A stretch of DNA of 64,000 nt from Gammaproteobacteria bacterium (GCA_022819855.1 JAJEGN010000003.1:18136-82135); one strand, 5' to 3'. Positions 1 to 9,295 are shown, counted from the stretch's first letter. The notes: generated by a model not told the origin, from the sequence alone. Made by a program: numbers and translations.

Positions 1-1
1 A

Positions 2-484
2 GTCGTTGCAGGTCAGTTCGTGCGCCGTGCCGTCTTCGTTCGTACCCGTCAACACGTCGTGAACGAGTGCGCCTTCGGGGCGCTGGACCTCGCCATCGGC
101 GAGGAACAGGTAGGCCGGAACGTCGCCGTTCTCATCGGTCGCCGTTTCGTCGGTGATGTTGTTGTCGCCGTGCAGTTCATCGAGATTCGCGGCGATCATG
201 ACGCCCGCGGTGTTGTACCAGGGGCCGTCGCCGATACGGTCGCGCGCATCGACGGCGCTCGTGCTCAGGTACGCTCGCCACGTCTTGCCGCCGATGCCGG
301 CCGCTTCGGCCAGCGACTGACAGTGCGTATCGGCGCCGTCGAGTCCGCCAAGGTTTCCGCCCGAGCCCGGGTTCTCGCTCGTGACGAAAAAACTCGCGTT
401 GTCGGCCGGAGCCTGCGCGAGCGCAAGGCCCGCAGCGAGCACAGTCCCGATACCGAAAGCGAGTTGACGATAGAATTTCCGCAT
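2..484 (-). CDS. Secreted lectin-like protein, 3' end outside window
   Basis: Reading leftward from an ATG at 484, an open frame of 161 codons runs off the left edge without a stop. The product begins MRKFYRQLAFGIG, has a hydrophobic stretch and a signal-peptidase-like ALAQA site near residue 25, then a mature part starting ADNASFFVTSENPG. The string GGLDGADTHCQSLAEAAG followed by KTWRAYLSTS and RIGDGPWYN is the pattern I know from small exported bacterial proteins of the C-type-lectin/collagen-endostatin-like fold, function unknown. A GGAG ribosome site lies just upstream. The role is an inference; export is well supported. The missing C-terminus prevents a family call. Confidence 0.7.
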   Translation of the reverse strand, partial: MRKFYRQLAFGIGTVLAAGLALAQAPADNASFFVTSENPGSGGNLGGLDGADTHCQSLAEAAGIGGKTWRAYLSTSAVDARDRIGDGPWYNTAGVMIAANLDELHGDNNITDETATDENGDVPAYLFLADGEVQRPEGALVHDVLTGTNEDGTAHELTCND

Positions 485-594
485 CGTTGTTCTCCGTTGT
501 GGTTGCGCTGCCTAGTATAGGTTCTTGCGCGTGAGAGCGCCGCCTGGTGCGCCCCCCACGGCCTGCGAGACATTCGAATCAGGAAAGGACGGCA

Positions 595-1428
595 GTGAAG
601 ATCGGCATTCTGCATCCGGGAGACATGGGGGCATCGGTGGGCTGCTCCGCCCGGAGGGCCGGTAACGAAGTCCATTGGCTGTCCGCGGGGCGTTCGGCGA
701 AAACACGCGAACGCGCGGCGCGGGCCGGACTGATCGAATGCAAACGTCTCGACGAGTTCGCGTCATGCTGTGAACTGATCGTGAGTGTCTGCCCGCCCCA
801 GGTCGCCGGTGAGCTCGCGTCGACCGTGCTCGGAAGCGGTTTCCAGGGGCTCTTCGTCGAGGCCAACGCCATCTCGCCGGAACGCACCGGCGTGATCGGC
901 GCCAGGTTCGCGGATTCGGATATCGAATTCGTCGATGGCGGGATCGTGGGTCCGGCGGCCTGGGAACCGGGCACGACGCGCCTGTATCTCTCGGGGGCCA
1001 TGGCCGGGACCGTGGCGGCGGCCTTCGCCGGCGGACCGCTCGAACCGCGCGTTATCGACGACCGGATCGGCTCGGCGTCGGCGATGAAGATGTGTTTCGC
1101 CGCCTGGAACAAGGGCCGGATCGCGCTTGCTGCCGAGGTGCTGGCCGCCGCCGCGCACTTCGGTGTCAGGGATTTTCTGCGCTCGGAGTGGGGTGGCGAT
1201 ACGACGGATGCGCGAATCGACACGGCTCGCCGGATCGCCGACCGAGCGTGGCGCTGGGAACCGGAAATGCACGAGATTGCAGCGACGCTGGCCTCCACCG
1301 GCCTGCCCGACGGCATGCACCTCGCCGCCGCCGAGATCTACCGGCGGCTCGAGTCCTACAAGGACTGTGCGCAGACTCCGGAGTGGGAGGCGCTGCTGGC
1401 GGCACTGCTCGAACGGGCCGAGCCGTGA
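595..1428 (+). CDS. NAD(P)-dependent dehydrogenase with DUF1932 C-terminal domain
   Basis: A 277-residue protein of the 6-phosphogluconate/beta-hydroxyacid dehydrogenase superfamily. The N-terminus KIGILHPGDMGASVG is the Rossmann dinucleotide-binding loop; residues about 175-277, with SASAMKMCFAAWNKG, match the DUF1932 helical domain in which the lysine is the expected catalytic residue. I choose GTG 595 because AGGAAAGGA lies 6 bases before it and homologues begin at this point; an upstream ATG at 547 would add 16 unlikely residues. It precedes the FAH-family gene at 1442 by 13 bases, so the two are probably cotranscribed and act on one acid substrate. The substrate is unknown. Confidence 0.85.
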   Translation: MKIGILHPGDMGASVGCSARRAGNEVHWLSAGRSAKTRERAARAGLIECKRLDEFASCCELIVSVCPPQVAGELASTVLGSGFQGLFVEANAISPERTGVIGARFADSDIEFVDGGIVGPAAWEPGTTRLYLSGAMAGTVAAAFAGGPLEPRVIDDRIGSASAMKMCFAAWNKGRIALAAEVLAAAAHFGVRDFLRSEWGGDTTDARIDTARRIADRAWRWEPEMHEIAATLASTGLPDGMHLAAAEIYRRLESYKDCAQTPEWEALLAALLERAEP

Positions 1429-1441
1429 GTCGACCTGATCC

Positions 1442-2443
1442 ATGAAGCTCGGCCTGATCTCGGTCGACGGTGCGCCGACGCTGATCCTCGCGCGCGACGG
1501 CGCGGCGGCGCAGGCCGGCACGGCGCTGGTCGTGGGCGACCTGCTCGCCGCCAGCGGCGAGACCGCGCCCGCTGGCATGACCGAGCTCATCCGCGGATCC
1601 AACCGCTACCTGCCGGCGCTGAGCCGCGCCCTCGCTGAGGTCGGATCGACCTACCGGACGATCGACCTCAACGACGCCGACTGGCTGCCGCCGCAGCCCG
1701 ATCCGCGCAAGATTCTCGGCGTCGCGTTCAACAACCGGCGGATCCGCAACGATGTGCACGTCGATCCAGGCGTGCCGAATTTCTTCCTGAAGTCCGCAAG
1801 CTGCCTGATCGGGCACGGCCGGTCGGTCGTCATTCGGCCCTACTACGGCAACACCATCCCGGAACCGGAGCTGTGCGCGATCATCGGCCGCGCAGCGAAG
1901 GACGTGCCGGTCGAGTCGGCGCTCGAGCACGTGTTCGGCTATTCCATCATTGACGACATCACCTCGCACGGCATGAAGTTCTCCATGGACTCCGTCGCGA
2001 CGACGCGCGCGGCGGATCTCATGCGCCCTGAGTACCTGGCGTGGCGGCGCAGGCGCGACGAGGACGATACCGACCTCTTCTTCGTGTATCACACACGGTC
2101 CAAGAACAGCGACACCTTTGGTCCCATGGGGCCATGGATCACGACGCGCGATGAAATCGCCGACCCCGGCAAGCTGCGCCTGCGCGCCTGGTGCGACGGC
2201 GAGCTCTTCTCCGACGACACGACGGCGCGCTACACGTTTTCAGTAGCGGAGCTCATCGCCGAGGCGTCGCGGTTTTTTACGCTCGAGCCCGGCGATATCA
2301 TTTCCTGCGGCACGGCGGCGAAGGGTACGGAGAAGTTTCCGCACGCTCATCGTTCCGTGCTGCTGCAGGAACGCCAATGCCGCATCGACATCGAACTTGA
2401 AGGGCTCGGCACGTTGACCCATTTCGTCAGGCACGAACCCTGA
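1442..2443 (+). CDS. Fumarylacetoacetate hydrolase (FAH) family protein
   Basis: 333 residues. The C-terminal two thirds carry the FAH fold: acidic metal ligands in PEPELCAII (E141, E143) and in YSIIDDITSHG (D171/D172), then the late motif LEPGDIISCGTA near residue 283 that closes the active site. Family members hydrolyse or decarboxylate beta-diketo acids or hydrate 2-hydroxydienoates using Mg2+ or Ca2+. The CDS sits between a DUF1932 dehydrogenase and a TonB-dependent receptor on the same strand with short gaps, which suggests one operon for uptake and breakdown of a single compound. The N-terminal 80 residues are divergent and the exact reaction cannot be assigned. Confidence 0.85.
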   Translation: MKLGLISVDGAPTLILARDGAAAQAGTALVVGDLLAASGETAPAGMTELIRGSNRYLPALSRALAEVGSTYRTIDLNDADWLPPQPDPRKILGVAFNNRRIRNDVHVDPGVPNFFLKSASCLIGHGRSVVIRPYYGNTIPEPELCAIIGRAAKDVPVESALEHVFGYSIIDDITSHGMKFSMDSVATTRAADLMRPEYLAWRRRRDEDDTDLFFVYHTRSKNSDTFGPMGPWITTRDEIADPGKLRLRAWCDGELFSDDTTARYTFSVAELIAEASRFFTLEPGDIISCGTAAKGTEKFPHAHRSVLLQERQCRIDIELEGLGTLTHFVRHEP

Positions 2444-2472
2444 GCCATTCCCACCGACAGTTCCGGATTCCG

Positions 2473-5349
2473 ATGAACCCATACACATTTCGAACGCCTG
2501 CCGGGCGTCCCCGGCGCGACTTGTCCAGCTTGCCCAGGCCGTCGCCGGCACGCTCGCCGCGGTTTGTGCTGCACCCGTCGCCGTGTCCTGCGCCGCAGCC
2601 GGTACCCTGCGTCGCCGCAGCCGTGCTGGCCACGCTCGCCGCGGGCTTCGCCGGCAGCCCGGCGGTCCTTGCGCAACCCGGCGCGGCGGATGCGCAGGGC
2701 GGCGCTGCCGGCGACGAGAGCGTCGCCGGCCTGGTGCTCGAGGAAGTGGTCACGATCGGCACGCGGCGCGCACAGCGAGCCGCTACCGATACGCCCGTGC
2801 CGGTCGACGTCTTCAGCCTTGAGGAAATCGAGAGCATCAACTCCTCCGACCTCGTGGACGTCATCAACACGCTCGTGCCGTCGTTCAACGTCTCGCGCCA
2901 GCCGATTTCCGACGGCGCCACGTTCGTGCGGCCCGCGAGCCTGCGCGGTCTCGATTCGCACCACACGCTCGTGCTCGTCAACGGCAGGCGGCGCCACCGG
3001 GCCGCTCTCGTGCAGCTCGGCGGCTTCGGCTCACACGGTCCGGATGTCGGCAATTTCCCGAGCATCGCGCTGCAGTCGGTCGAGGTGCTGCGCGACGGCG
3101 CGGCCGCACAGTACGGTTCCGACGCCATCGCGGGCGTCGTCAACTTCAATCTGAAGTCCGCCGATTCCGGTTTCGATCTCGTCACGCGCTTCGGCGGCTA
3201 TTCGGAAGGCGACGGGGACGAGGTCACCATCGAAGCCAACGCGGGCTTTCCTCTCGGCGACGACGGCTTCATCAACATCAGCGGTCAGTATTCGGACACC
3301 GAGCAGACGAACCGTTCGGAACCGTACGACCTCCCGATCGGCAGATCCGGACAGACACCGCTCGAAGCGACGCGCAACCAGCTCAGCGTAGACGGCGTGA
3401 CCTACTACGGTCCGGACGCTTTCAGCTACACCTACGCGGCGGACGGGACCATCCTGCAGGTCCTCCCCGGTAGCGACGGCATCCCCGACGACCTCGATAC
3501 GCGTTACGCGGACAACTTTCACCGCGTGGGCGGTCCGCGCGAATTCGAAAGCCCCGCGCAGATCTGGGGTCAACCGAGGCGCGAACAGGCCCTCGCCGTC
3601 GTCAACGCCGCGCTGCCGCTGTCGGCGGGCGTGGAACTGTACGGTTACGGCAACTATGCCGACCGCGACCAGGGCGGCGGCTTTTTCTATCGCCGTCCGG
3701 GCGTGAGCCAGTTGCTGCCGCTCAGGCTCGAGGACGGCTCGATCTACGATCCGCGCACGAGCCTTTATCCGTCCGGTTTCACGCCGTTCTTCTCGGCGGT
3801 CGCAACGGACTACAGCGGCGCGCTCGGCCTGCGCGGCGAATCGGTCCGCGGGCTGACCTACGACGTGTCGTTGAGCTACGGCAACCACGAGTTGCGCTAT
3901 CGGCTCGAGAACACGCTGAATCCCTCGCTCGGACCGGCGACGCCGACGGCCTTTCACCCGGGCAATCTCGTCAGCGACGAGCTTGCCGCCAACGCAGACT
4001 TGACGTGGCCTGTCGATGTGGGCCTCGCGAGCCCGCTAAATGTCGCGTTCGGTTTCGAATACCGGGAGGAGGGCTATGCGATCGAGGCGGGCGACGAGGC
4101 GGCTTCGGCCGTCGGGCCGTTCGCGGTGCCCGATCCCTTCAACTTCGAGATCACGCAGGCCGAGGTTGATGCCGATTCCAACGACAACCTGACCGTCATC
4201 GAGTGCCGGATCCCGGGGTTCGCCGCCGTCGGCTCGCTCTGCCCGGCAGGCGACCCGATACACAACGTGGTTCCGGTCGGTTCGAATGGCTTTCCCGGCT
4301 ACTCTCCCCAGTTCACGTCCGATGTGAAGCGCGACAGCTATGCAGGCTACATCGATCTCGAACTCGACGTGACCGATGACTGGCTCGTGAACGCCGCCGC
4401 CCGCTTCGAGAACTTCTCGGATTTTGGAGACGTCGCCATCGGAAAGATTGCGATGCGCTATCGCGCGACCGACCGCCTCAATCTGCGCGGCTCGTTTGGC
4501 ACCGGATTTCGCGCTCCGACGCCCGGCCAGATCTCCACGACCAACGTTTCCACGCGCATCAACGAGCAGGGCTTTCCTGTCGCCGAAGGTGTCTTTCCGC
4601 CCGAGCACCCGGCTTCGGGTCTCTTCGGCGCGCGGCCCCTCGATGCCGAGCACTCGAACTCCTTCACGCTCGGTCTCGCGGCGGAACCGACCGACGGCCT
4701 GTCTCTGGCGCTCGACTACTATCGGATCGAACTTCACGACCGCATCATCCTGTCCTCGCAGTTTGCGGTCGGGCCCGACGAGGTGCGGCAACTCCAGGCG
4801 CTGGGCGTACCCGGCGCCAACACCATCGCCCAGGTGCGGTTCTTCACCAACGACGTGGACTCCGAAACCCACGGCATCGACCTCGTTGCGACCTGGAACG
4901 GCGACTGGTTCGCGGGCAGCACGACGCTGCAGGCGGCCGTCAACCGCAACACGACGAAGCTGACCGAACGGGGGCGGTTCGTCGACAGCGAGGCTGAGCA
5001 CGATTCGCGTTACGGCGCGCCGGACACGCGCGCTGTCCTGTCGATGCGCCAGGCCTGGGATCGACTGGATCTGCTCGTTCGCGGCAGTTATTTCAGCGAC
5101 TACGCGAACGCCTCGACGGCGAGCCTGACGGAGATCCAGCATTTCAGCAGCACGTTCTTCGTGGACCTGGAGGCCACGTGGTCGCTCGGCGATCGCTATC
5201 GCCTCAAGCTCGGTTCGCACAACCTGTTCGACGAATACCCCGACCGCGGCGAGTTCGAAGTCTGCTGCGGGCGGATCTACCGCAGTGACTCGCTGCTGCC
5301 CTGGCAGGGCAGGTCGGTCTACCTGCAGTTCGCGGCGTCGTGGTTCTGA
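2473..5349 (+). CDS. TonB-dependent outer-membrane receptor
   Basis: A 958-residue receptor. It has a long basic leader, a hydrophobic signal segment at about 46-68, a TonB box LEEVVTIGTR at 89-98, a plug domain to roughly residue 240 (LRGLDSHHTLVLVNGRR and LRDGAAAQYGSDAIAGVVNF), and a barrel ending in aromatic SWF, the usual BAM-recognised C-terminus. It would import a scarce ligand across the outer membrane at the cost of TonB/ExbBD energy. Two cysteine pairs occur, one in an extracellular-type loop (IECRIPGF...LCPAG) and a CC near the C-terminus. It follows the FAH gene by 29 bases and likely takes up the substrate handled by the two upstream enzymes. The ligand is unknown. Confidence 0.95.
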   Translation: MNPYTFRTPAGRPRRDLSSLPRPSPARSPRFVLHPSPCPAPQPVPCVAAAVLATLAAGFAGSPAVLAQPGAADAQGGAAGDESVAGLVLEEVVTIGTRRAQRAATDTPVPVDVFSLEEIESINSSDLVDVINTLVPSFNVSRQPISDGATFVRPASLRGLDSHHTLVLVNGRRRHRAALVQLGGFGSHGPDVGNFPSIALQSVEVLRDGAAAQYGSDAIAGVVNFNLKSADSGFDLVTRFGGYSEGDGDEVTIEANAGFPLGDDGFINISGQYSDTEQTNRSEPYDLPIGRSGQTPLEATRNQLSVDGVTYYGPDAFSYTYAADGTILQVLPGSDGIPDDLDTRYADNFHRVGGPREFESPAQIWGQPRREQALAVVNAALPLSAGVELYGYGNYADRDQGGGFFYRRPGVSQLLPLRLEDGSIYDPRTSLYPSGFTPFFSAVATDYSGALGLRGESVRGLTYDVSLSYGNHELRYRLENTLNPSLGPATPTAFHPGNLVSDELAANADLTWPVDVGLASPLNVAFGFEYREEGYAIEAGDEAASAVGPFAVPDPFNFEITQAEVDADSNDNLTVIECRIPGFAAVGSLCPAGDPIHNVVPVGSNGFPGYSPQFTSDVKRDSYAGYIDLELDVTDDWLVNAAARFENFSDFGDVAIGKIAMRYRATDRLNLRGSFGTGFRAPTPGQISTTNVSTRINEQGFPVAEGVFPPEHPASGLFGARPLDAEHSNSFTLGLAAEPTDGLSLALDYYRIELHDRIILSSQFAVGPDEVRQLQALGVPGANTIAQVRFFTNDVDSETHGIDLVATWNGDWFAGSTTLQAAVNRNTTKLTERGRFVDSEAEHDSRYGAPDTRAVLSMRQAWDRLDLLVRGSYFSDYANASTASLTEIQHFSSTFFVDLEATWSLGDRYRLKLGSHNLFDEYPDRGEFEVCCGRIYRSDSLLPWQGRSVYLQFAASWF

Positions 5350-5402
5350 GTAAAACTGCCTGACGAGTGGGCCGGGCTGGCTGTCCGGTGGTCTCGCGAT
5401 GA

Positions 5403-5423
5403 CCGCGACGGCATGGGTCGCGG
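5403..5423. terminator. Hairpin downstream of TonB receptor gene
   Basis: A perfect 7-bp stem, CCGCGAC pairing with GTCGCGG around a 7-nt loop, starts 54 bases after the receptor stop. There is no U-tract, so intrinsic termination is unproven. Confidence 0.3.
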
Positions 5424-5498
5424 CGTCCGTTCCCATAGCCCCGGCGGTCCCAGGACGGGGCCGTGTGCAGCAGCGAGTTTCGGCGGACTTCCGGGATC

Positions 5499-5546
5499 GG
5501 TATCCGCGGACGTCCGGTGAACTTCAGGGCGTGGTATCCGCGGACG
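5499..5546. repeat. 14-bp direct repeat, two copies
   Basis: GGTATCCGCGGACG occurs at 5499-5512 and again at 5533-5546. The second copy overlaps the 3' end of the reverse-strand DUF7009 gene. Each copy contains the palindrome TCCGCGGA. The function is unknown; it may be a small local duplication. Confidence 0.5.
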
Positions 5547-5922
5547 CGGGATTCGGAAAGAGATCCGACTGATCCTCCCCTTCGCGCGGAATCAGGCAGG
5601 TGAAGTCCTTTTCGATGAGGATGCTGAGGCTTCCGCCTCCGGGCAGCGCCTGCTCGGCGCGAATCGAGACCTCGTCCGGCTGCTGCCAGGCGTCGACCCG
5701 TTCGCGCGGCAGCACGACACGGACGCCGTTGCCGCCGTAACCCGCCGAGATCGAGTCGGCGGCCGAACCCGTGTCCGGTTCCGCAACTTCAAGGCGATAG
5801 ACGAGGGTCGCGCCCGGACCGAACTCGACGCTGTCCTCCACATGACCTTCCGCGGTGAGTTGCGTCAACTCCGCCTGCGAGACGCGAAACCTGACCGAAT
5901 TGCCGAGAATCCTGAGTTTCAT
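5524..5922 (-). CDS. DUF7009-like small protein
   Basis: A 132-residue soluble protein starting MKLRILGNSVRFRVSQAEL. This N-terminus, with a lysine-rich strand followed by a RLR/SQ helix, is the hallmark I associate with the uncharacterised DUF7009 family. No signal peptide, membrane segment or catalytic motif is visible. I start at ATG 5922 because family members begin at this MKLRI; an extension to 6045 exists but is low complexity. It stands alone, divergent from the VOC gene at 6245. The role is unknown. Confidence 0.65.
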   Translation of the reverse strand: MKLRILGNSVRFRVSQAELTQLTAEGHVEDSVEFGPGATLVYRLEVAEPDTGSAADSISAGYGGNGVRVVLPRERVDAWQQPDEVSIRAEQALPGGGSLSILIEKDFTCLIPREGEDQSDLFPNPASADTTP

Positions 5923-6244
5923 GGTGTTACTTGATAGATCATGGTCTACGGTCCGGGGCGGGCGCAGTGTACCTTGAATTTTCCCGGCGATGCACGACCG
6001 GCGAGATTCATCGTGTGCCGGACCCAACAGCCGCACGCCCGGCATCTGCAGCGTCGCGCCGATCCGTTGATGATTCGACGTTTTCGCAATTCCGCTTCGT
6101 CCCTCAGCGGACCGGGGTTCCGCGTTTCAGCGGCCCGTCAAGCCGTCCCCGCCCGGGACACGGTTCGCCCTTTCGCGCCCGCCGTTTCGCGCATACACTT
6201 GCCGCGGCAATTCGCCAGTGATAATTCGGAAAGGAGACCACCTG
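5923..6244. other. Divergent intergenic region, 322 bp
   Basis: This gap lies between the start of the DUF7009-like gene on the reverse strand and the VOC gene on the forward strand, so it should hold two promoters. Apart from a 12-bp palindrome at 6199-6210 I see no RNA gene, repeat or credible coding frame. The short open frames here lack ribosome sites. Confidence 0.5.
6199..6210. promoter_or_regulatory. Perfect 12-bp palindrome before VOC gene
   Basis: TTGCCGCGGCAA is self-complementary and ends 34 bases before the VOC start codon, a place where an operator could overlap a promoter. Chance occurrence in GC-rich DNA is possible. Confidence 0.25.
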
Positions 6245-6625
6245 ATGATTGGATATGTAACCGTCGGCACCAACGATCGTGAGCGTGCCGGACAGTTCTT
6301 CGACGAGGTTTTCGGAGTGCTCGGCGCCGAGCGATTCATGGAAACCGAGCAGTTCGTGGCCTGGAGGACCAGCGAAAAGGAACCCGGCATCGCCTCGACA
6401 ACGCCCCATGACGGCAACCCGGCGTCGGTCGGCAATGGCATGATGGTCGCCCTGCATGCCGGCTCTCCGGAAAAGGTGCAAGCCGTCCACGCGAAGGCGC
6501 TCGAACTCGGCGGTACGGACGAAGGTGGGCCCGGACTGCGCATGGGGAACTACTACGGAGCGTATTTCCGCGATCTCGACGGCAACAAGTTCGTCGCCTT
6601 CTGCTTCGTGCACGAGGCAGAGTGA
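6245..6625 (+). CDS. VOC (glyoxalase/bleomycin-resistance-like) family protein
   Basis: 126 residues with the paired beta-alpha-beta-beta-beta layout of the vicinal-oxygen-chelate superfamily. It begins MIGYVTVGTNDRERAGQFFDEVFG and ends with the typical GAYFRDLDGNKFVAF strand. These proteins usually bind a divalent metal and act on small electrophiles, or only bind ligands. The start at 6245 is favoured by AAGGAG about 8 bases upstream; an in-frame ATG at 6218 lies before that site. A small membrane protein gene follows 13 bases after the stop. The substrate is unknown. Confidence 0.85.
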   Translation: MIGYVTVGTNDRERAGQFFDEVFGVLGAERFMETEQFVAWRTSEKEPGIASTTPHDGNPASVGNGMMVALHAGSPEKVQAVHAKALELGGTDEGGPGLRMGNYYGAYFRDLDGNKFVAFCFVHEAE

Positions 6626-6638
6626 GGCGCACATAAAC

Positions 6639-6881
6639 TTGATCGAACGCAAGGGAGTTCGCCGCTGGCGCGACCGGACGCGGCCGCTCGTGATCACCGG
6701 CGTCGCGATCTACGCGGCGGGCTTCTTTCTCGATTGGCTCCTTGCGTTCGAGTTCTACTGGCTGCTGACCTTCGGCGGCGGCTTCATCGTCCTGATCGGC
6801 GCCTGCTGCGGGCTGCTCTGGCTCGTTGACTCATCGACCGGGGACAAGTCGCCGAGACCGCCCGACGATCCTCAGAACTGA
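6639..6881 (+). CDS. Small two-helix membrane protein
   Basis: An 80-residue frame begins at TTG 6639 (LIERKGVRRWRDRTR). It holds two hydrophobic segments at about 18-36 and 40-63, separated by FEFYW, and ends in a charged, proline-rich tail. The basic N-terminus before the first helix fits an N-in orientation. It starts 13 bases after the VOC stop, so it is probably cotranscribed. The TTG start is inferred from the first plausible codon after that stop. Its last 10 bases overlap the convergent DUF2461 gene. No family is recognised. Confidence 0.5.
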   Translation: MIERKGVRRWRDRTRPLVITGVAIYAAGFFLDWLLAFEFYWLLTFGGGFIVLIGACCGLLWLVDSSTGDKSPRPPDDPQN

Positions 6882-7585
6882 AGTTCGAGCGCCGTGCAGA
6901 GAAACGCCATGAGCGGCGCGGCGGCTGCGAATCGCGCGGCCGTTCGCTCGGCGAAGTCGCCGGCGATGACGTCTTCGTCATCGATCGGGCAACTGGCGAT
7001 GAAGTCCTTGCGCTTGATGTCTTCGATGAAGGGCAGCTCGGCCGGGAACCCCCGTGGCGGCCGTTTCAGTCGCTGCCCGCCGAACTCGAAATGTTCCTGG
7101 AACCGCCCGTCGCGGCTCGCACTCTTCCAGGCGCCCGGCTTCTCCACGATACGTGTACGGATCTTCGCGAGAGCGCCCGACTCGGGGCGCCAGATGCCGG
7201 CGCCGAGAAAGCAGCGGCCGGGCTCGACATGCACGTAAAATCCCGGTGCATGAACGTCCTTGCCGCGTTCGTGCCGGAACTGGATGCCGATGTTGGTCTT
7301 GTACGGCGTCTTGTCGTGCGAGAAGCGCGTGTCGCGGTAGATCCTCATGAGCGAGCCGCCGACGCGCCTGGGGATTGCGACGAAATGCGCGGAGATGCTC
7401 TCGATGCGCGGACCCATGGTCTCGATGTAGTCGAGCGCGGGGGCGAGGACATCGGCCTCGTAGCGGTGCTTGTTGGCCTGAAACCAGCTCCGCTCGTTGT
7501 TTGTCGCGATCTCCTCGAGGAAACGCAACGTGTCGGGTCGGAACGCGCCGTCGGCCGCGTGGCTTGCGGTAGTCATGGGGCGCAT
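6872..7585 (-). CDS. DUF2461 domain-containing protein
   Basis: 237 residues matching the TIGR02453/DUF2461 pattern: FRPDTLRFLEEIATNNERSWF near the N-terminus, then YRDTRFSHDKTPYKTNIG and GFYVHVEPGRCFLGAGIW. The family is widespread in bacteria and fungi and has no proven function. The start may be ATG 7585 or ATG 7576; neither has a clear ribosome site. It converges on the small membrane protein gene with a 10-bp overlap and is divergent from the pirin gene 48 bases away. Confidence 0.85.
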   Translation of the reverse strand: MRPMTTASHAADGAFRPDTLRFLEEIATNNERSWFQANKHRYEADVLAPALDYIETMGPRIESISAHFVAIPRRVGGSLMRIYRDTRFSHDKTPYKTNIGIQFRHERGKDVHAPGFYVHVEPGRCFLGAGIWRPESGALAKIRTRIVEKPGAWKSASRDGRFQEHFEFGGQRLKRPPRGFPAELPFIEDIKRKDFIASCPIDDEDVIAGDFAERTAARFAAAAPLMAFLCTALELQF

Positions 7586-7632
7586 TCTAAGCGTGGCGCG
7601 CGTCTGCCGAAATCGGTTAATTTCCCGTCATC

Positions 7633-8550
7633 ATGCAGGAAAGTGTGACGGCAATTGGCGGAGCCCGGGAATCAGCGAGCGTTCCCGGAGCCGTGGAACT
7701 CGTGGTCGGGCCGCGCCATCGGCCGCTGGGCGGCCTTACTGTCAATCGCGTCTGGCCGACGGCGCGGCGTCGCCTGGTCGGACCGTTCATCTTCTTCGAT
7801 CATCTTCTTCGAGCCGAACTGGAACCCGGTCAGGGCGTCGACGTGCCGCCGCACCCGCACATCGGCCTCGCCACGGTCACGTATCTCTTCGAAGGCGAAA
7901 TGCTGCACCGCGACAGCATCGGTTGCGAGCAGACCATCAGGCCCGGCGAGCTCAACTGGATGTCGGCAGGTTCGGGGATCGTCCACTCCGAGCGAAGCAC
8001 GGACGGCGAGCGCGCCCGTGCGTCCCGCGTTCACGGTACACAGTCCTGGGTCGCGCTGCCGCGCGAACACGAACTCTCCGCGCCGAGCTTCGTCCACTAT
8101 CCGGCCGACGAGCTTCCGCTTATCGAACAGGCGCGTGCGCGTCTCAAACTCGTTGCGGGCTCGGCATTCGGCGCAAGCGCCGGTATCGAGACGCTCTCGG
8201 AGCTCTTCTACGTCGAAGCGGACCTCGACGCCGGCGCGGCGCTGACGCTCGGGCCCGAGCTTGGCGAGCGCGCCGCCTACGTCGTCAACGGCAGCGCCGT
8301 GGTCGAGGGCGTCCGCTACGAGTCAGGCAAGCTTCTTGTCTTTCGCGACGGCTGCGAGATCGAGATCTGCACGCCGTCCGGCGCGAAGCTCATGCTGTTC
8401 GGCGGTGCGCCGCTCGACGGCGAGCGCCACATCTGGTGGAACTTCGTTTCGAGCTCTGCCGAGCGCATCGAAGCGGCAAGGCGCGACTGGAAAGCGCACC
8501 GTTTCCCGGCGGTGCCGGGCGACGACGGCTACATGCCCGCTCCCGACTGA
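7633..8550 (+). CDS. Pirin family protein
   Basis: A 305-residue bicupin. The first cupin carries the metal-binding motif PPHPHIGLATVTYLFEGE and the later GSGIVHSE, giving the usual three His plus one Glu set; the second cupin, about 175-285, lacks metal ligands, as in known pirins. Bacterial pirins include quercetinases and regulators of central metabolism. The C-terminus ends in the common FPAVPGDDGYMPAP segment. It is transcribed alone. Confidence 0.92.
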   Translation: MQESVTAIGGARESASVPGAVELVVGPRHRPLGGLTVNRVWPTARRRLVGPFIFFDHLLRAELEPGQGVDVPPHPHIGLATVTYLFEGEMLHRDSIGCEQTIRPGELNWMSAGSGIVHSERSTDGERARASRVHGTQSWVALPREHELSAPSFVHYPADELPLIEQARARLKLVAGSAFGASAGIETLSELFYVEADLDAGAALTLGPELGERAAYVVNGSAVVEGVRYESGKLLVFRDGCEIEICTPSGAKLMLFGGAPLDGERHIWWNFVSSSAERIEAARRDWKAHRFPAVPGDDGYMPAPD

Positions 8551-8671
8551 TTCCAGCCTGCTTGGGAAATCTGGAGGTTTCTTGACGGACTCCAAGGCCG
8601 CGCGCGACTAAATTCCTCACCGTGAATTGATGCTTCCTCAGGAAGCGAGACTTGCGGCGAAGGAGAAGCAA

Positions 8672-9295
8672 ATGAGAATCGAAGTGACATTCGCAGCGGC
8701 GGCGCTGCTCGGCAGTGGAGCAGCATGTGCGCAGCTCGAGGCTGATACGGACGGTGATGGCGGCGTCAGCCTGACGGAATTTCAGGCCGGTTTCCTTGAG
8801 GCCGCCGAACGACGGTTCCAGTCTCTGGACAGTGACGGCGATGGCCGGCTGACCAGCGAAGAGGCCCGCGCCCGACGCGACCGCGACCGCGGCGAACGCG
8901 CGACCGAAATAAGGTCTCGTGCCGCAGATCGCGCCGTGACCCGTCTGGACACCGATGACGACGGCCTGCTCACGCTCGCCGAGGTCCAGGCCGGGCGCGA
9001 GGAAGCAACGAGCGAATGGTTCGCCGGGCTCGACACGAACAGTGACGGCCAGCTCTCCGCGGATGAGTTGAGCGCGCAGCGATTCGGCGGCCGGGACCGA
9101 GACGGCGTTGGCCGTGTCGAAATCGACACCGACGGCGACGGCGCCTGGTCGCTCGAGGAAGTTCAGGCGGTGCGCGAGAATTTCACGGCCGAGCGGTTCA
9201 ACAGGCTCGACGACGATGGCGACGGCGTGATCAGCGAGGCCGAGCGCTCCGAGCGTCGCGGCGACTTCCGCAATCGCAGGGGACGGGGACGGTGA
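8672..9295 (+). CDS. Secreted protein with six EF-hand loops
   Basis: 207 residues. A signal peptide covers about 1-20 (AAALLGSGAACAQ). Six 12-residue DxDxDG loops follow, at about 25-36, 53-64, 93-104, 121-132, 152-163 and 180-191, each ending in Glu at position 12. This is a calmodulin-like Ca2+-binding pattern in an exported protein, so periplasmic or extracellular calcium binding is likely. Arg/Asp-rich linkers separate the pairs. ATG 8672 is preceded by GGCGAAGGAGAAG; an ATG at 8627 would place 15 residues before the signal peptide. No enzyme domain is present. Confidence 0.88.
   Translation: MRIEVTFAAAALLGSGAACAQLEADTDGDGGVSLTEFQAGFLEAAERRFQSLDSDGDGRLTSEEARARRDRDRGERATEIRSRAADRAVTRLDTDDDGLLTLAEVQAGREEATSEWFAGLDTNSDGQLSADELSAQRFGGRDRDGVGRVEIDTDGDGAWSLEEVQAVRENFTAERFNRLDDDGDGVISEAERSERRGDFRNRRGRGR

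Noticed and set aside
5931..6282. Forward frames between DUF7009 and VOC genes
   Set aside because: They are Arg/Pro/Ser-rich, lack ribosome sites and overlap the VOC start.
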